20,097 nucleotides of DNA from JADJYF01 sp043782755 (GCA_043782755.1 JAYWAC010000018.1:1-20097), one strand, 5' to 3'; counted from the first letter of the stretch, positions 7,650-15,653 are shown. Made by a program: numbers and translations. The notes: a model not told the origin generated them from the sequence alone.

Positions 7650-10151
7650 GTGCTGAGTCCCGCCACGCAAGAGCCATCAGCCATCGCGCTGAGCAAGGGT
7701 CTCGATGACGTGGTGGTTGAATTGTTATTCGCCAACGCACGCACCGGCGAAGCCATTACCCTGATTGTCGCCATCACCCTGGCCGCCACGCAATGGCCCG
7801 CACTCGGCAGCTTACGGGCCGGTGGCTGGTTTATCGGCATGCTGCTAGTGCTGCTGGCGCGCGGCGCCCTGCGACGCGCCTACCGACGACGTACCGCGAT
7901 GGCCGGTGACAGCGCCTTCTGGGGACGCGCATTTACCGTCGGCGCGGTCGCCACTGGCCTGGTGTGGGGCGCGGCCGCCCAAGTGCTGATGGTCTCACCG
8001 GCCCTCGAACACTCCGTCATTATCATCATGGCTATCGCCGGCATGACCTCGGCCGCCGTGCCCTACCTGGCGCCGCTGCCCCTGGCCTTCCATCTGTATG
8101 CCGCCGGCGCGGTGCTACCGGCCGCGCTGCGCTTCCTGTTCGGCGGCACGCCGCTCTATGTCAGCATCGGCATGTTGATGGTGGTGTATCTGCTCGGCAT
8201 TGCGCGCAGCGCGCACTTGTTCGGACGCTGGCTGCGCGAAGCCCATCGCCTGGCGCGTGACGAAGCAACTAAAGCCACCGAACTGGAACTCATGGCGCGC
8301 GAACTGGCCGAGGCCCACGAGCGCGCCCAGGCGGAAACCGCGCGACGCCTGGCGTTGGAACGCGGTCGCGCCAATCTCGAAGTGGAGATCAATGCCTCAC
8401 TCGCGACGGTGGTCGACGAACGTACCGCCGAGCTGCGCCAAACCCTGACGGTCATGACCGCCACGCGCGAACAACTCGATGCCGCGCTGGTCGCCGGTCG
8501 CATGGCCTTGTTCGAAGTCGACACTCGAACTCGCGTTGTAAAACTCTCCGAGCATTGGTCACAGATGCTGGGCGGCCCGGCGGTGGTCACCATCACCACC
8601 ATGCGCGAATTGATGCAGCTCACTCACCCCGACGATCGCCCCGCCATCCGCCGTGCCTATCGCGATGCCTTGCGCGGCACCAACAGCGTTTATGTGGTCG
8701 ACCACCGCGTGAGCGATCGGTACGGCGGCTGGTTGTGGATAGAGAGCCGCGCGCGCGTGGTCTCAACCAGCGGCCAGGGTCGTACCCTCGCCCTGGTCGG
8801 CACCAATTGTGATATTTCGGCGCGCAAGGAAAATGAAAGCCGCCTGCGCCATCAGGCTTATCACGACCCCCTCACCGGACTCGCCAACCGCGCTTTCCTG
8901 CGCGAACGTCTGCAGGAAATGATCTACCGCGCCGAGCGTCACAATCACACGCTCGCGGTGCTCTGCCTGGATCTCGATCACTTCAAGGTCATCAACGATT
9001 CCAACGGCCATGCCGCCGGCGATCAACTGTTGCGCGCCGCCGCTGCGCGACTGTCGAATTCGGTCCGCCAGGGCGACGTGGTGGTGCGCCTCGGCGGTGA
9101 CGAATTCGCGGTGTTGCTGGAAGGCCCGCTGCATACCGAGACCATCGCCGCCATCGCACGCAAGATCCTGTCGCGTATCAACAGCCCGATCACGGTCGAC
9201 GAACACGAGCATGCACTGTCGACCAGCATCGGCGTGAGCTGCTTCCCGACCGATGGCCGCACGCCCGACGAATTGTTGACGCGCGCCGATCTGGCGATGT
9301 ACAGCGCCAAGGAAGCCGGTCGCAACGACTTTCGCTTCTTCACCGCCGAGCTACACGACCAGATCCAGGAAAAGGCCCAGCTCATGGCCGGCCTGCAGAG
9401 CCCCTTCTTGCAGCAGCAGTTGTGGCTCGCCTATCAACCGCGCGTCAATTGTCACAGTGGCGAAGTGCTGAGCGTCGAAGCCTTGTTGCGCTGGTCCCAT
9501 CCGGAACTCGGCGAGATCTCACCGGAACGCTTCGTACCACTGGCGGAACAGACCGGCATCATCGTGCAGCTCGGCGAATGGGCGCTGCGCACCGCCTGCG
9601 CGCAGTACCGCGCCTGGTGCGATGCCGGCGTCAGCCTGGAACGGGTGGCGGTCAATCTCTCCATGCGCCAGTTGCTGGAGCCGGATCTGGTGGAACGCAT
9701 CGTCGCCATCCTCGACGAACAGAGTCTTGCGCCCCATCAACTCGAACTTGAGATCACCGAGAGTATGGCGATGCAGCACCCCGATGCCGTACTGGAGACC
9801 TTGTCGCGACTCAACAGCCATGGCGTACGCATCGCTCTCGATGACTTTGGCACCGGCTATTCCTCGCTCGCCTATCTGAAACGTTTTCCCATCGACGACC
9901 TCAAGATCGATCGCGCCTTCGTCAGCGGCGTGCCCCATGACGCCGAAGACGTTGCCATCGCACGCGCCATCCTGGCGCTGGCCCGCAGTCTCAATCTGAC
10001 GCCGGTAGCCGAAGGTGTCGAGACCGTCGAGCAGCGGGATTTTCTGCAAGCCGAGGGCTGTCTTGAGATGCAGGGTTATCTCTACAGCGAACCGCGCTCG
10101 GCGGCGGCGCTGCAATTGACGCGCAGGACGGAGGCGGCGTCGGCGGGTTGA
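7650..10151 (+). CDS. Membrane-bound PAS-GGDEF-EAL cyclic-di-GMP enzyme
   Basis: This bifunctional-type c-di-GMP protein is 833 residues from GTG 7650. An N-terminal membrane domain with five to six hydrophobic segments spans about 36-190. A charged coiled-coil-prone stretch follows (193-271), then a PAS domain (about 276-391) ending in the usual DISARKENESRLRHQAYHD linker. The diguanylate cyclase domain has an intact GGDEF at 482-486 and an inhibitory-site RxxD (RQGD, 473-476). The phosphodiesterase domain has EALLRW from 610, NLS, ELEITES, DDFGTGYSSL from 731, DLKIDR and EGVE from 788, so both active sites look complete. Net activity cannot be predicted. The frame opens with TTG at 7563; GTG 7650, GTG 7710 and GTG 7713 are other starts and the choice is uncertain. 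Confidence 0.92.
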   Translation: MLSPATQEPSAIALSKGLDDVVVELLFANARTGEAITLIVAITLAATQWPALGSLRAGGWFIGMLLVLLARGALRRAYRRRTAMAGDSAFWGRAFTVGAVATGLVWGAAAQVLMVSPALEHSVIIIMAIAGMTSAAVPYLAPLPLAFHLYAAGAVLPAALRFLFGGTPLYVSIGMLMVVYLLGIARSAHLFGRWLREAHRLARDEATKATELELMARELAEAHERAQAETARRLALERGRANLEVEINASLATVVDERTAELRQTLTVMTATREQLDAALVAGRMALFEVDTRTRVVKLSEHWSQMLGGPAVVTITTMRELMQLTHPDDRPAIRRAYRDALRGTNSVYVVDHRVSDRYGGWLWIESRARVVSTSGQGRTLALVGTNCDISARKENESRLRHQAYHDPLTGLANRAFLRERLQEMIYRAERHNHTLAVLCLDLDHFKVINDSNGHAAGDQLLRAAAARLSNSVRQGDVVVRLGGDEFAVLLEGPLHTETIAAIARKILSRINSPITVDEHEHALSTSIGVSCFPTDGRTPDELLTRADLAMYSAKEAGRNDFRFFTAELHDQIQEKAQLMAGLQSPFLQQQLWLAYQPRVNCHSGEVLSVEALLRWSHPELGEISPERFVPLAEQTGIIVQLGEWALRTACAQYRAWCDAGVSLERVAVNLSMRQLLEPDLVERIVAILDEQSLAPHQLELEITESMAMQHPDAVLETLSRLNSHGVRIALDDFGTGYSSLAYLKRFPIDDLKIDRAFVSGVPHDAEDVAIARAILALARSLNLTPVAEGVETVEQRDFLQAEGCLEMQGYLYSEPRSAAALQLTRRTEAASAG

Positions 10152-10170
10152 GGGGTCGGGGCCCTGGAAC

Positions 10171-10196
10171 GAATGTCTGGTTAAAATCGGACTACC
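10171..10196. repeat. Degenerate REP-like hairpin, same family as the two 83-bp elements
   Basis: GAATGTC at 10171 and TCGGAC at 10187-10192 match one arm of the repeats at 11743-11825 and 12837-12919; 17 of the first 22 bases are identical. The core folds as an 8-bp stem with a 2-base loop if two G:U pairs are allowed, the same architecture as the intact copies. It lies 19 bp past the GGDEF-EAL stop. No partner arm is visible nearby, so it is a solo, decayed unit. Confidence 0.5.
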
Positions 10197-10241
10197 CGGG
10201 TGCCGACGATGACGGCCACCGCTTCTGCAACGACAGCCGTT

Positions 10242-10247
10242 TATACT
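10242..10247 (+). promoter_or_regulatory. Candidate -10 box upstream of tldD
   Basis: TATACT lies 28 bp before the tldD ATG and matches the -10 consensus at five of six positions. No convincing -35 is found 16-18 bp upstream, so this is a half-promoter call only. Confidence 0.3.
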
Positions 10248-10275
10248 GGCTTTGTTCACCACCGAGCCCAGCGCC

Positions 10276-11721
10276 ATGACCAGTACCGCTCTCGACCTGG
10301 CCCGCCGCCAGCTGCTGACACCTACCGGTGTCGAATTTCACGATCTGGAAAAGGTGCTCGCCGATCTGTGCGGGCGCCAAGTCTCACTCGCCGACATCTA
10401 TCTCGAATTCACGCGCAGCGAGGGCTGGAGTCTCGAAGATGGCATCGTCAAGGAGGGCATACACAGCATTCGCCAGGGCGCCGGTGTGCGCGCAGTGAGC
10501 GGCGAGCAGACCGGCTTTGCCTATTCCGACGATCTGACTGTGCCGGCCTTACTTGAAGCGGCACGCACCGCGCGCGCCATCACGCGCCAGGGTCAGGCCC
10601 GCGATGTGCGCATCGTGACCAAGGACAGCGCGCCGGCGCTCTACGCGGCGGTCGATCCGCTGCTCGAAATCGACGCTGCCGACAAGCTCGCACTCATGCG
10701 TCGTCTCGATGCGCGACTGCGCGCGGCGGACGCCTGCGTGCGCGAAGTGATGGTGAGTCTGTCGGGGCAATACAGCGCGATGATGGTCGCGACTTCCGAC
10801 GGCACGCTCGCCGCCGATCTGCGGCCGCTGGTGCGCCTCAATGTCACGGTTATCGTCGAACGCGATGGTCGGCGCGAAACCGCCAGTCACGGCGGCGGCG
10901 GGCGCACCGGTTACCTGGCCTTGTTCGATGACGGTCGTCCCGAGCACATCGCCGATGAAGCCTTGCGTCAAGCGCTGGTCAGTCTTGATGCGGTCGAAGC
11001 GCCGGCCGGTGAAATGACCGTGGTGCTGGGTCCGGGCTGGCCCGGCATACTGCTGCACGAAGCTATCGGTCACGGCCTTGAAGGCGATTTCAATCGCAAG
11101 GGCACCTCGGCCTTCGCCGGGCGCATCGGCTCGCAGGTTGCCTCGCCGCTTTGCACCGTAGTTGACGACGCCACCTTGCCGCTGCGTCGCGGTTCCTTGA
11201 ATGTCGATGACGAAGGCGTGCCGGGTCAGCGCACGGTATTGATCGAAAACGGACGCCTGTGCGGCTACATGCAGGACCGCCACAACGCCAGCCTCATGCA
11301 CGTGCCGACCACTGGCAATGGTCGCCGCCAGTCCTATTCGCATCGCCCCATGCCGCGCATGACCAATACCTACATGCTGCCGGGCGAGAGCGAGCCGGCC
11401 GAGATCATCAAGAGTGTCAAGCGCGGCCTCTATGCCGTGAGCTTCGGCGGCGGCCAGGTCGACATCACCAACGGCAAGTTCGTGTTCAGCGCGGCCGAGG
11501 CTTATCTCATCGAAGACGGTCGCGTGACCGCGCCGGTCAAGGGCGCAACCTTGATCGGTAACGGTCCCGATGTGCTGACGCGGGTGTCCATGGTCGGCAA
11601 AGATCTCGCACTCGACAACGGCATCGGTACCTGCGGCAAGGACGGCCAGTCGGTGCCTGTCGGTGTCGGTCAGCCGACCATCAAGATCGACAGTTTGACG
11701 GTGGGTGGAACGCGGACTTGA
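10276..11721 (+). CDS. tldD: Metalloprotease TldD
   Basis: TldD is the catalytic zinc subunit of the cytoplasmic TldD/TldE (PmbA) protease, which processes microcin B17 and CcdA and degrades unfolded peptides in E. coli. The 481-residue protein matches E. coli TldD throughout. HEAIGHGLEGD at 261-271 supplies H261 and H266 (HExxxH), and GTCGKDGQ near the C-terminus carries the third zinc ligand cysteine. The frame reaches up to a TTG at 10252, but ATG 10276 fits the family N-terminus. No tldE/pmbA is in the window. In E. coli, tldD lies downstream of yhdP; here it is about 4 kb upstream of rng, so the neighbourhood is rearranged. Confidence 0.97.
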   Translation: MTSTALDLARRQLLTPTGVEFHDLEKVLADLCGRQVSLADIYLEFTRSEGWSLEDGIVKEGIHSIRQGAGVRAVSGEQTGFAYSDDLTVPALLEAARTARAITRQGQARDVRIVTKDSAPALYAAVDPLLEIDAADKLALMRRLDARLRAADACVREVMVSLSGQYSAMMVATSDGTLAADLRPLVRLNVTVIVERDGRRETASHGGGGRTGYLALFDDGRPEHIADEALRQALVSLDAVEAPAGEMTVVLGPGWPGILLHEAIGHGLEGDFNRKGTSAFAGRIGSQVASPLCTVVDDATLPLRRGSLNVDDEGVPGQRTVLIENGRLCGYMQDRHNASLMHVPTTGNGRRQSYSHRPMPRMTNTYMLPGESEPAEIIKSVKRGLYAVSFGGGQVDITNGKFVFSAAEAYLIEDGRVTAPVKGATLIGNGPDVLTRVSMVGKDLALDNGIGTCGKDGQSVPVGVGQPTIKIDSLTVGGTRT

Positions 11722-11742
11722 GATCGAGCGCGGCCTACCACT

Positions 11743-11825
11743 GTGGGTCCGACTTCAGTCGGACATTCAAGTCGATCTGCGCTGCATAGGCACTGGAATG
11801 AATGTCCGACTGAAGTCGGACCCAC
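11743..11825. repeat. 83-bp REP/BIME-like inverted-repeat element, copy 1
   Basis: Two 26-bp arms, 11743-11768 and 11800-11825, are perfect inverted copies of each other, separated by 31 bp. Each arm is itself nearly palindromic around GTCCGACT-TC-AGTCGGAC (8-bp stem, 2-base loop), so the element can form two small hairpins or one long one. This nested design is typical of paired REP units (BIMEs) or short MITEs. It sits between tldD and the LLM-oxidoreductase gene and could also reduce read-through. A copy of the same length lies at 12837-12919. Confidence 0.85.
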
Positions 11826-11856
11826 GATGACTACAAGCTTACTTTAAGGGAACCTC

Positions 11857-12795
11857 ATGAATCTCACCCAACGCGGTATCTTCCTATTAAGCGAAGGCAT
11901 GAGCGCCGGCGAACTCGCCGCCGCCGCGCAACACATCGAACGCTTGGGCTACGGCGCGATCTGGTTTCCCGAAGCGGTCGGCCGCGAGCCGGTGCTGGCG
12001 GCAAGCTGGGTGCTGGCCAATACCAGCAAGCTCATCGCCGCCACCGGTATCGTCAATATCTACAGCCGTGACCCGATGGCCTGCGCGATGATGCAACAGA
12101 CTTTGACCGAACAATCGCGCGAGCGCTTTCTGCTCGGCCTCGGTGTCTCGCACACGCTGTTCGTCAATCTGCGCGGCCATGAATACGGCAAGCCGCTCGC
12201 AACCATGAAGAGCTATGTCGAGAACATCGCCGCTTGTCACAAGATGATAGCGATCAAGAAGAACCTTGCGGTGGAAGGCATGGCGGAACAACCGCTGACG
12301 CGCGCCGACGACGGCACATTGCAGGCCCCGGTCGGTGCAATGCCGATCATCCTCGCCGCGCTCGGACCGAAGATGACCGCGCTGTCGGGGCAGATTGCGC
12401 AGGGCTCACATCCCGCCAATACGACGCCCGAACATACCGCTGCGGCGCGCGCGATACTCGGCCCCAAGCCGTGGCTCGCACCGATGCAACGCGTGTGTCT
12501 GACCAAGGATGCCAGCACCGCACGCCGCGTCGGCCGTCAGTTGCTCGCGCTCTATCTCGGCCTACCCAATTATCTCAACATGTGGCGCGACTACGGCTAT
12601 ACCGATGCCGACTTCGAACAGGGCGGTAGTGATCGTCTGATCGACGCAATGTTGGCCTGGGGAGATGAGAAGACGGTGTGGACGCGGGTGCAGGCTCATC
12701 TCGATGCCGGCGCGAGCCATGTGCCGATAGTACCGATCAATCCCGACAATCCGTCGCTGCCCTGCTGGCGCGCGATTGAGGCGTTCGCGCCTTGA
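11857..12795 (+). CDS. LLM-class flavin-dependent oxidoreductase (F420-type, TIGR03620-like)
   Basis: This 312-residue protein has the luciferase-like monooxygenase TIM-barrel pattern: HIERLGYGAIWFPEAVGREP near 27-46, IVNIYSRDP near 65-73, RFLLGLGVSH near 90-99, and PIILAALGPKMTALSGQIAQG near 163-183. It resembles the group annotated as probable F420-dependent oxidoreductase, MSMEG_4141 family. Whether the cofactor is F420 or FMN cannot be told from sequence, and no F420 biosynthesis gene is present here. Substrate is unknown. ATG 11857 has AAGGGA about 5 bases upstream. It stands alone, bracketed by two copies of an 83-bp inverted-repeat element, and converges on glcD. Confidence 0.85.
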   Translation: MNLTQRGIFLLSEGMSAGELAAAAQHIERLGYGAIWFPEAVGREPVLAASWVLANTSKLIAATGIVNIYSRDPMACAMMQQTLTEQSRERFLLGLGVSHTLFVNLRGHEYGKPLATMKSYVENIAACHKMIAIKKNLAVEGMAEQPLTRADDGTLQAPVGAMPIILAALGPKMTALSGQIAQGSHPANTTPEHTAAARAILGPKPWLAPMQRVCLTKDASTARRVGRQLLALYLGLPNYLNMWRDYGYTDADFEQGGSDRLIDAMLAWGDEKTVWTRVQAHLDAGASHVPIVPINPDNPSLPCWRAIEAFAP

Positions 12796-12836
12796 ATGTC
12801 AAATGGAAGCGGAGCGCCGTCCCCTTCTCCTCTTGT

Positions 12837-12919
12837 GTGCGTCTGACTTCAGTCGGACATCCACGCCAAGGCTTGCCTCAATGGCGCACCATCGAATGTC
12901 AGACTGAAGTCTGACCCAC
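12837..12919. repeat. 83-bp REP/BIME-like inverted-repeat element, copy 2
   Basis: Arms 12837-12862 and 12894-12919 pair at 22 of 26 positions around a 31-bp spacer. The right arm core is GTCAGACT-GA-AGTCTGAC, a perfect 8-2-8 palindrome with compensatory base changes relative to copy 1. Total length (83 bp) and spacer length (31 bp) equal copy 1, although the spacer sequence is mostly different. It occupies the gap between the convergent LLM-oxidoreductase and glcD genes, where it could act as a bidirectional transcription barrier, though neither side has a proper T-run. Confidence 0.82.
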
Positions 12920-12944
12920 AATAGAAAAAGCGATTCGGAGGTAC

Positions 12945-14390
12945 TCAGAATCTTTCCAGCTCCGGATGCGCCACCTGCCCGCGATGCACATGCATGGCGC
13001 CGAACTCTGCACAGCGATGCAAAGTCGGCACCGCCTTGCCAGGATTCAACAAGCCCTTCGGATCGAAAGCCTTCTTGATCGCAAAGAAGCTTTCCAACTC
13101 GGCGGTGCTGAACTGCAAGCACATCTCGTTCAACTTCTCGATACCGACACCGTGTTCACCGGTGACCGTGCCACCGACCGCCACGCAGATTTCAAGGATA
13201 CGGCTGCCGAGTTGGGCGGCGCGCTGCATCTGGTCATCGTCATTGGCGTCGAAGGCGATCAAGGGATGGAGATTGCCATCGCCGGCGTGGAACACATTGG
13301 CGACCGGCAATGCATATTCGCGTGACAGTGCGCTGATGTTCTCCAGCACTTCGGCCAGGCGCTTACGCGGAATCGTGCCGTCCATGCAGAAATAATCGGG
13401 CGCGATGCGACCGATGGCGGGGAAGGCCGATTTGCGCCCCAGCCAGAAGCGCAGGCGTTCCGCTTCATCCTGCGAGACCCGCAACGTAGTCGCACCGGCG
13501 CGCTTCAACACCGCGCTCACCACTTCAATCTGGGCCGCGACATCCACCGTATTGCCATCGACCTCACACAACAAAATCGCTTCGGCATCGAGCGGATAGC
13601 CGGCCTGGCAATAAGCCTCGGCGACTTCGATGGCAAGCTTGTCCATCATCTCGAGACCGGCAGGCACCAGACCCGCCGCAATGATCGCCGCCACCGCACT
13701 GCCCGCTGCTTGCACGGAATCAAATGCAGCGAGTACTACGCGCGCCAGCGCGGGGCGCGGCAAGAGTTTGACCGTGACTTTCATGACGATGCCCAACAGG
13801 CCTTCCGAGCCGTGTATCAAGGCCAACAGGTCGAAACCCGGCGCATCGAGACCACGTCCGCCCAAGGTCATCCACTCGCCTTCGATGGTGAGGATTTCGA
13901 CTTCCAGCACGTTATGCACCGTCAGCCCGTATTTCAGGCAATGCACACCACCGGAATTCTCGGCGACATTACCGCCGATGGTGCAAGCGATTTGCGACGA
14001 GGGGTCAGGCGCGTAGTAGAGGCCGAAAGGAGCGGTTGCTTCACTGATGGCGAGATTGCGCACACCCGGTTCGACCGTCGCGGTGCGATTGGCGACATCA
14101 ATATCGAGGATACGATTGAAGCGCGCGAGGGACAGCAGGCATCCATCGACCAGCGGCAGCGCGCCGCCAGACAAGCCCGTGCCGGCACCGCGCGTGACCA
14201 GCGGCACGTCGAATTCAGCGCAGAGTCGCACCACATCTTCGACTTGGGTCCGGGTCTCGGGCACCACCACCACGCGCGGCATGGCGTGGTAGGCCGACAA
14301 GGCATCGCACTCGTAGGGCCGCTTGGCCTCATCGGTGGTCAACAGCGCGCCGGGCGGCAAGCAAGCGGCGAGGCGCGCTTCAAATGTCAT
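12945..14390 (-). CDS. glcD: Glycolate oxidase FAD-linked subunit GlcD
   Basis: GlcD is the FAD-binding subunit of glycolate oxidase, which oxidises glycolate to glyoxylate and passes electrons to the membrane chain. The 481-residue protein tracks E. coli GlcD almost throughout: PYECDALSAY near 25-34, FAD loop RGAGTGLSGG at 67-76, CTIGGNVAENSGG at 136-148, FHAGDGNLHP and GEHGVG in the cap region, and the characteristic C-terminus LHRCAEFGAMHVH. The partner subunits GlcE and GlcF, which normally follow it, are absent: the next gene downstream is convergent. The start is 12 bp after the glgC-like stop, so the two are probably cotranscribed. No strong ribosome-binding site is seen. Confidence 0.95.
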   Translation of the reverse strand: MTFEARLAACLPPGALLTTDEAKRPYECDALSAYHAMPRVVVVPETRTQVEDVVRLCAEFDVPLVTRGAGTGLSGGALPLVDGCLLSLARFNRILDIDVANRTATVEPGVRNLAISEATAPFGLYYAPDPSSQIACTIGGNVAENSGGVHCLKYGLTVHNVLEVEILTIEGEWMTLGGRGLDAPGFDLLALIHGSEGLLGIVMKVTVKLLPRPALARVVLAAFDSVQAAGSAVAAIIAAGLVPAGLEMMDKLAIEVAEAYCQAGYPLDAEAILLCEVDGNTVDVAAQIEVVSAVLKRAGATTLRVSQDEAERLRFWLGRKSAFPAIGRIAPDYFCMDGTIPRKRLAEVLENISALSREYALPVANVFHAGDGNLHPLIAFDANDDDQMQRAAQLGSRILEICVAVGGTVTGEHGVGIEKLNEMCLQFSTAELESFFAIKKAFDPKGLLNPGKAVPTLHRCAEFGAMHVHRGQVAHPELERF

Positions 14391-14402
14391 AAGGTGAACA
14401 CG

Positions 14403-15626
14403 TCAGGCAGTGAATTTGTAATCGGACGGAATGACGATGACGCCGGCCGGCGTCATGGTGAAACGCTTGGCATCACGCGCCTTGTCAAAACCGATCTGCT
14501 CGCCCGGCGGCACCTGCACCTGCCTGTCGAGGATGCAGCGTCGCAGCTGTGCGCCCTCGCCGACCTTGACGTCGGAGAACAGGATTGAATCCTCGACGGT
14601 CGCGCCATCGTCGATATAAACGCGGTTGCCGAGCACGCTGTGATTAACGCCACCACCGGCGATGACCGTGCCGCCGGAAACGATCGAATTCACGCAGATG
14701 CCTTCGTTGCACGAGCGGCCAGGCACGGTGCGCGCTGGCGGGCGCTGGGTCTGATACGTGCGAATCTGCCAGTCGGCCTGGTAGAGATCGAGCGGCGGCT
14801 CAAGCTCAAGCAGATCCATATTGGCCTCGTAGTAGTCGTCGAGATCATCGAGCCTACGCCAGTAACGGTCCTGGGTAACGCGGCCTGAGCTACCGCCGAA
14901 GCGATAGGCCACCACGCGCTTGAACATCTGCATATTGTCGCCGATCAGGGCCGACAGCGGCGCCTCGATGGGGCGCTTGCCATCCAGCAGCTTGAGCAGT
15001 TCGACGAGCTTGCGGCGCTTGAAGACGAACACCCGCATCGGCCACACCAGATTGTCGTCCGGCCCGGGTGTGGTGGCATCGGTGCGCACGCCCTTGACGT
15101 CGATACCGTCGACTTCGAGGGCGACCGGGAAGGTCGCGCCATAGGCATTGACCGCCGGTACGCCAGCGATGGTCACGTCGGCGCCGTGCTCGGCGTGGAA
15201 GGCCAGCACCGCAGCATAGTCCATGCGGTAAATCTGCTCGCCCGAGACCAGGATGATGTTCTCCTCCTTGACGCCGTCCAAGAGGTAGAGGTTCTTGTAC
15301 AGCGCGTCGGCCACGCCGGCATAGGTCGACAGCGTGTTATTGATCGGCGGCGTCACCGGCATGATGTATTCGCCCAGATCGGTATTGAATATCGACCAGC
15401 CGTCGCGAATGTGATTCTGCAGGGACAGGGAGTTGTACTGGGTCAACACCATGATACGGCGCAGCCCGGAGTGCAGGCAGTTGGTCAGCGCGAAATCGAT
15501 GATGCGGTAGGTACCGCCAAATGGCATGGCGGCAATCGCGCGGCGCGCGGTCAGCGGTTCGAGCACCTTGCCATCACCGATGGCGAGGACCATGGCCAGC
15601 GTGTCGTTGAGGTCAGAGATCAGCAT
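14403..15626 (-). CDS. glgC: GlgC homologue (ADP-glucose pyrophosphorylase family) with degenerate active site
   Basis: The 407-residue protein has both GlgC domains: a nucleotidyltransferase fold (1-260) with MPFGGTYRIIDFALTNC at 34-50 and TQYNSLSLQNHIRDGWS at 62-78, then a left-handed beta-helix with WQIRTY, NSIVSGG and LRRCILDR. GlgC normally makes ADP-glucose for glycogen. Here LAGGRGTRL is replaced by LAIGDGKVL (14-22), RAKPA by RAIAA (29-33), GDHIY by GEQIY (129-133), the VEKP region is unrecognisable, and WRDVGT reads WRRLDD. It may therefore be a regulatory subunit or have another activity. The frame is uninterrupted, arguing against a pseudogene. ATG 15626 is chosen because the upstream extension to 15782 starts with TTG and is not family-like. 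No other glg gene is nearby. Confidence 0.88.
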   Translation of the reverse strand: MLISDLNDTLAMVLAIGDGKVLEPLTARRAIAAMPFGGTYRIIDFALTNCLHSGLRRIMVLTQYNSLSLQNHIRDGWSIFNTDLGEYIMPVTPPINNTLSTYAGVADALYKNLYLLDGVKEENIILVSGEQIYRMDYAAVLAFHAEHGADVTIAGVPAVNAYGATFPVALEVDGIDVKGVRTDATTPGPDDNLVWPMRVFVFKRRKLVELLKLLDGKRPIEAPLSALIGDNMQMFKRVVAYRFGGSSGRVTQDRYWRRLDDLDDYYEANMDLLELEPPLDLYQADWQIRTYQTQRPPARTVPGRSCNEGICVNSIVSGGTVIAGGGVNHSVLGNRVYIDDGATVEDSILFSDVKVGEGAQLRRCILDRQVQVPPGEQIGFDKARDAKRFTMTPAGVIVIPSDYKFTA

Positions 15627-15633
15627 AGCTTCG

Positions 15634-15649
15634 GGCCCTGCGTAGGGCC
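15634..15649 (-). repeat. Palindrome at the glgC transcription start
   Basis: GGCCCT-ACGC-AGGGCC on the minus strand is a perfect 6-bp stem with a 4-base loop, lying between the -10 box and the glgC ATG. It overlaps the expected transcription start and leader. It could be an operator or a leader hairpin; no regulator is identified. Confidence 0.3.
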
Positions 15650-15653
15650 GCGC

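Noticed and set aside
9519..10277. Minus-strand open frame opposite the EAL domain
   Set aside because: The plus strand encodes every EAL motif; the antisense translation has no recognisable domain.
11743..11825. Rho-independent terminator after tldD
   Set aside because: The hairpins are strong but no T-run follows either arm, and the same unit recurs elsewhere, so a dispersed repeat is the better description.
12793..12800. GAATGTC at the end of the LLM gene as a further repeat fragment
   Set aside because: Only seven bases match and they overlap the stop codon; chance is sufficient explanation.
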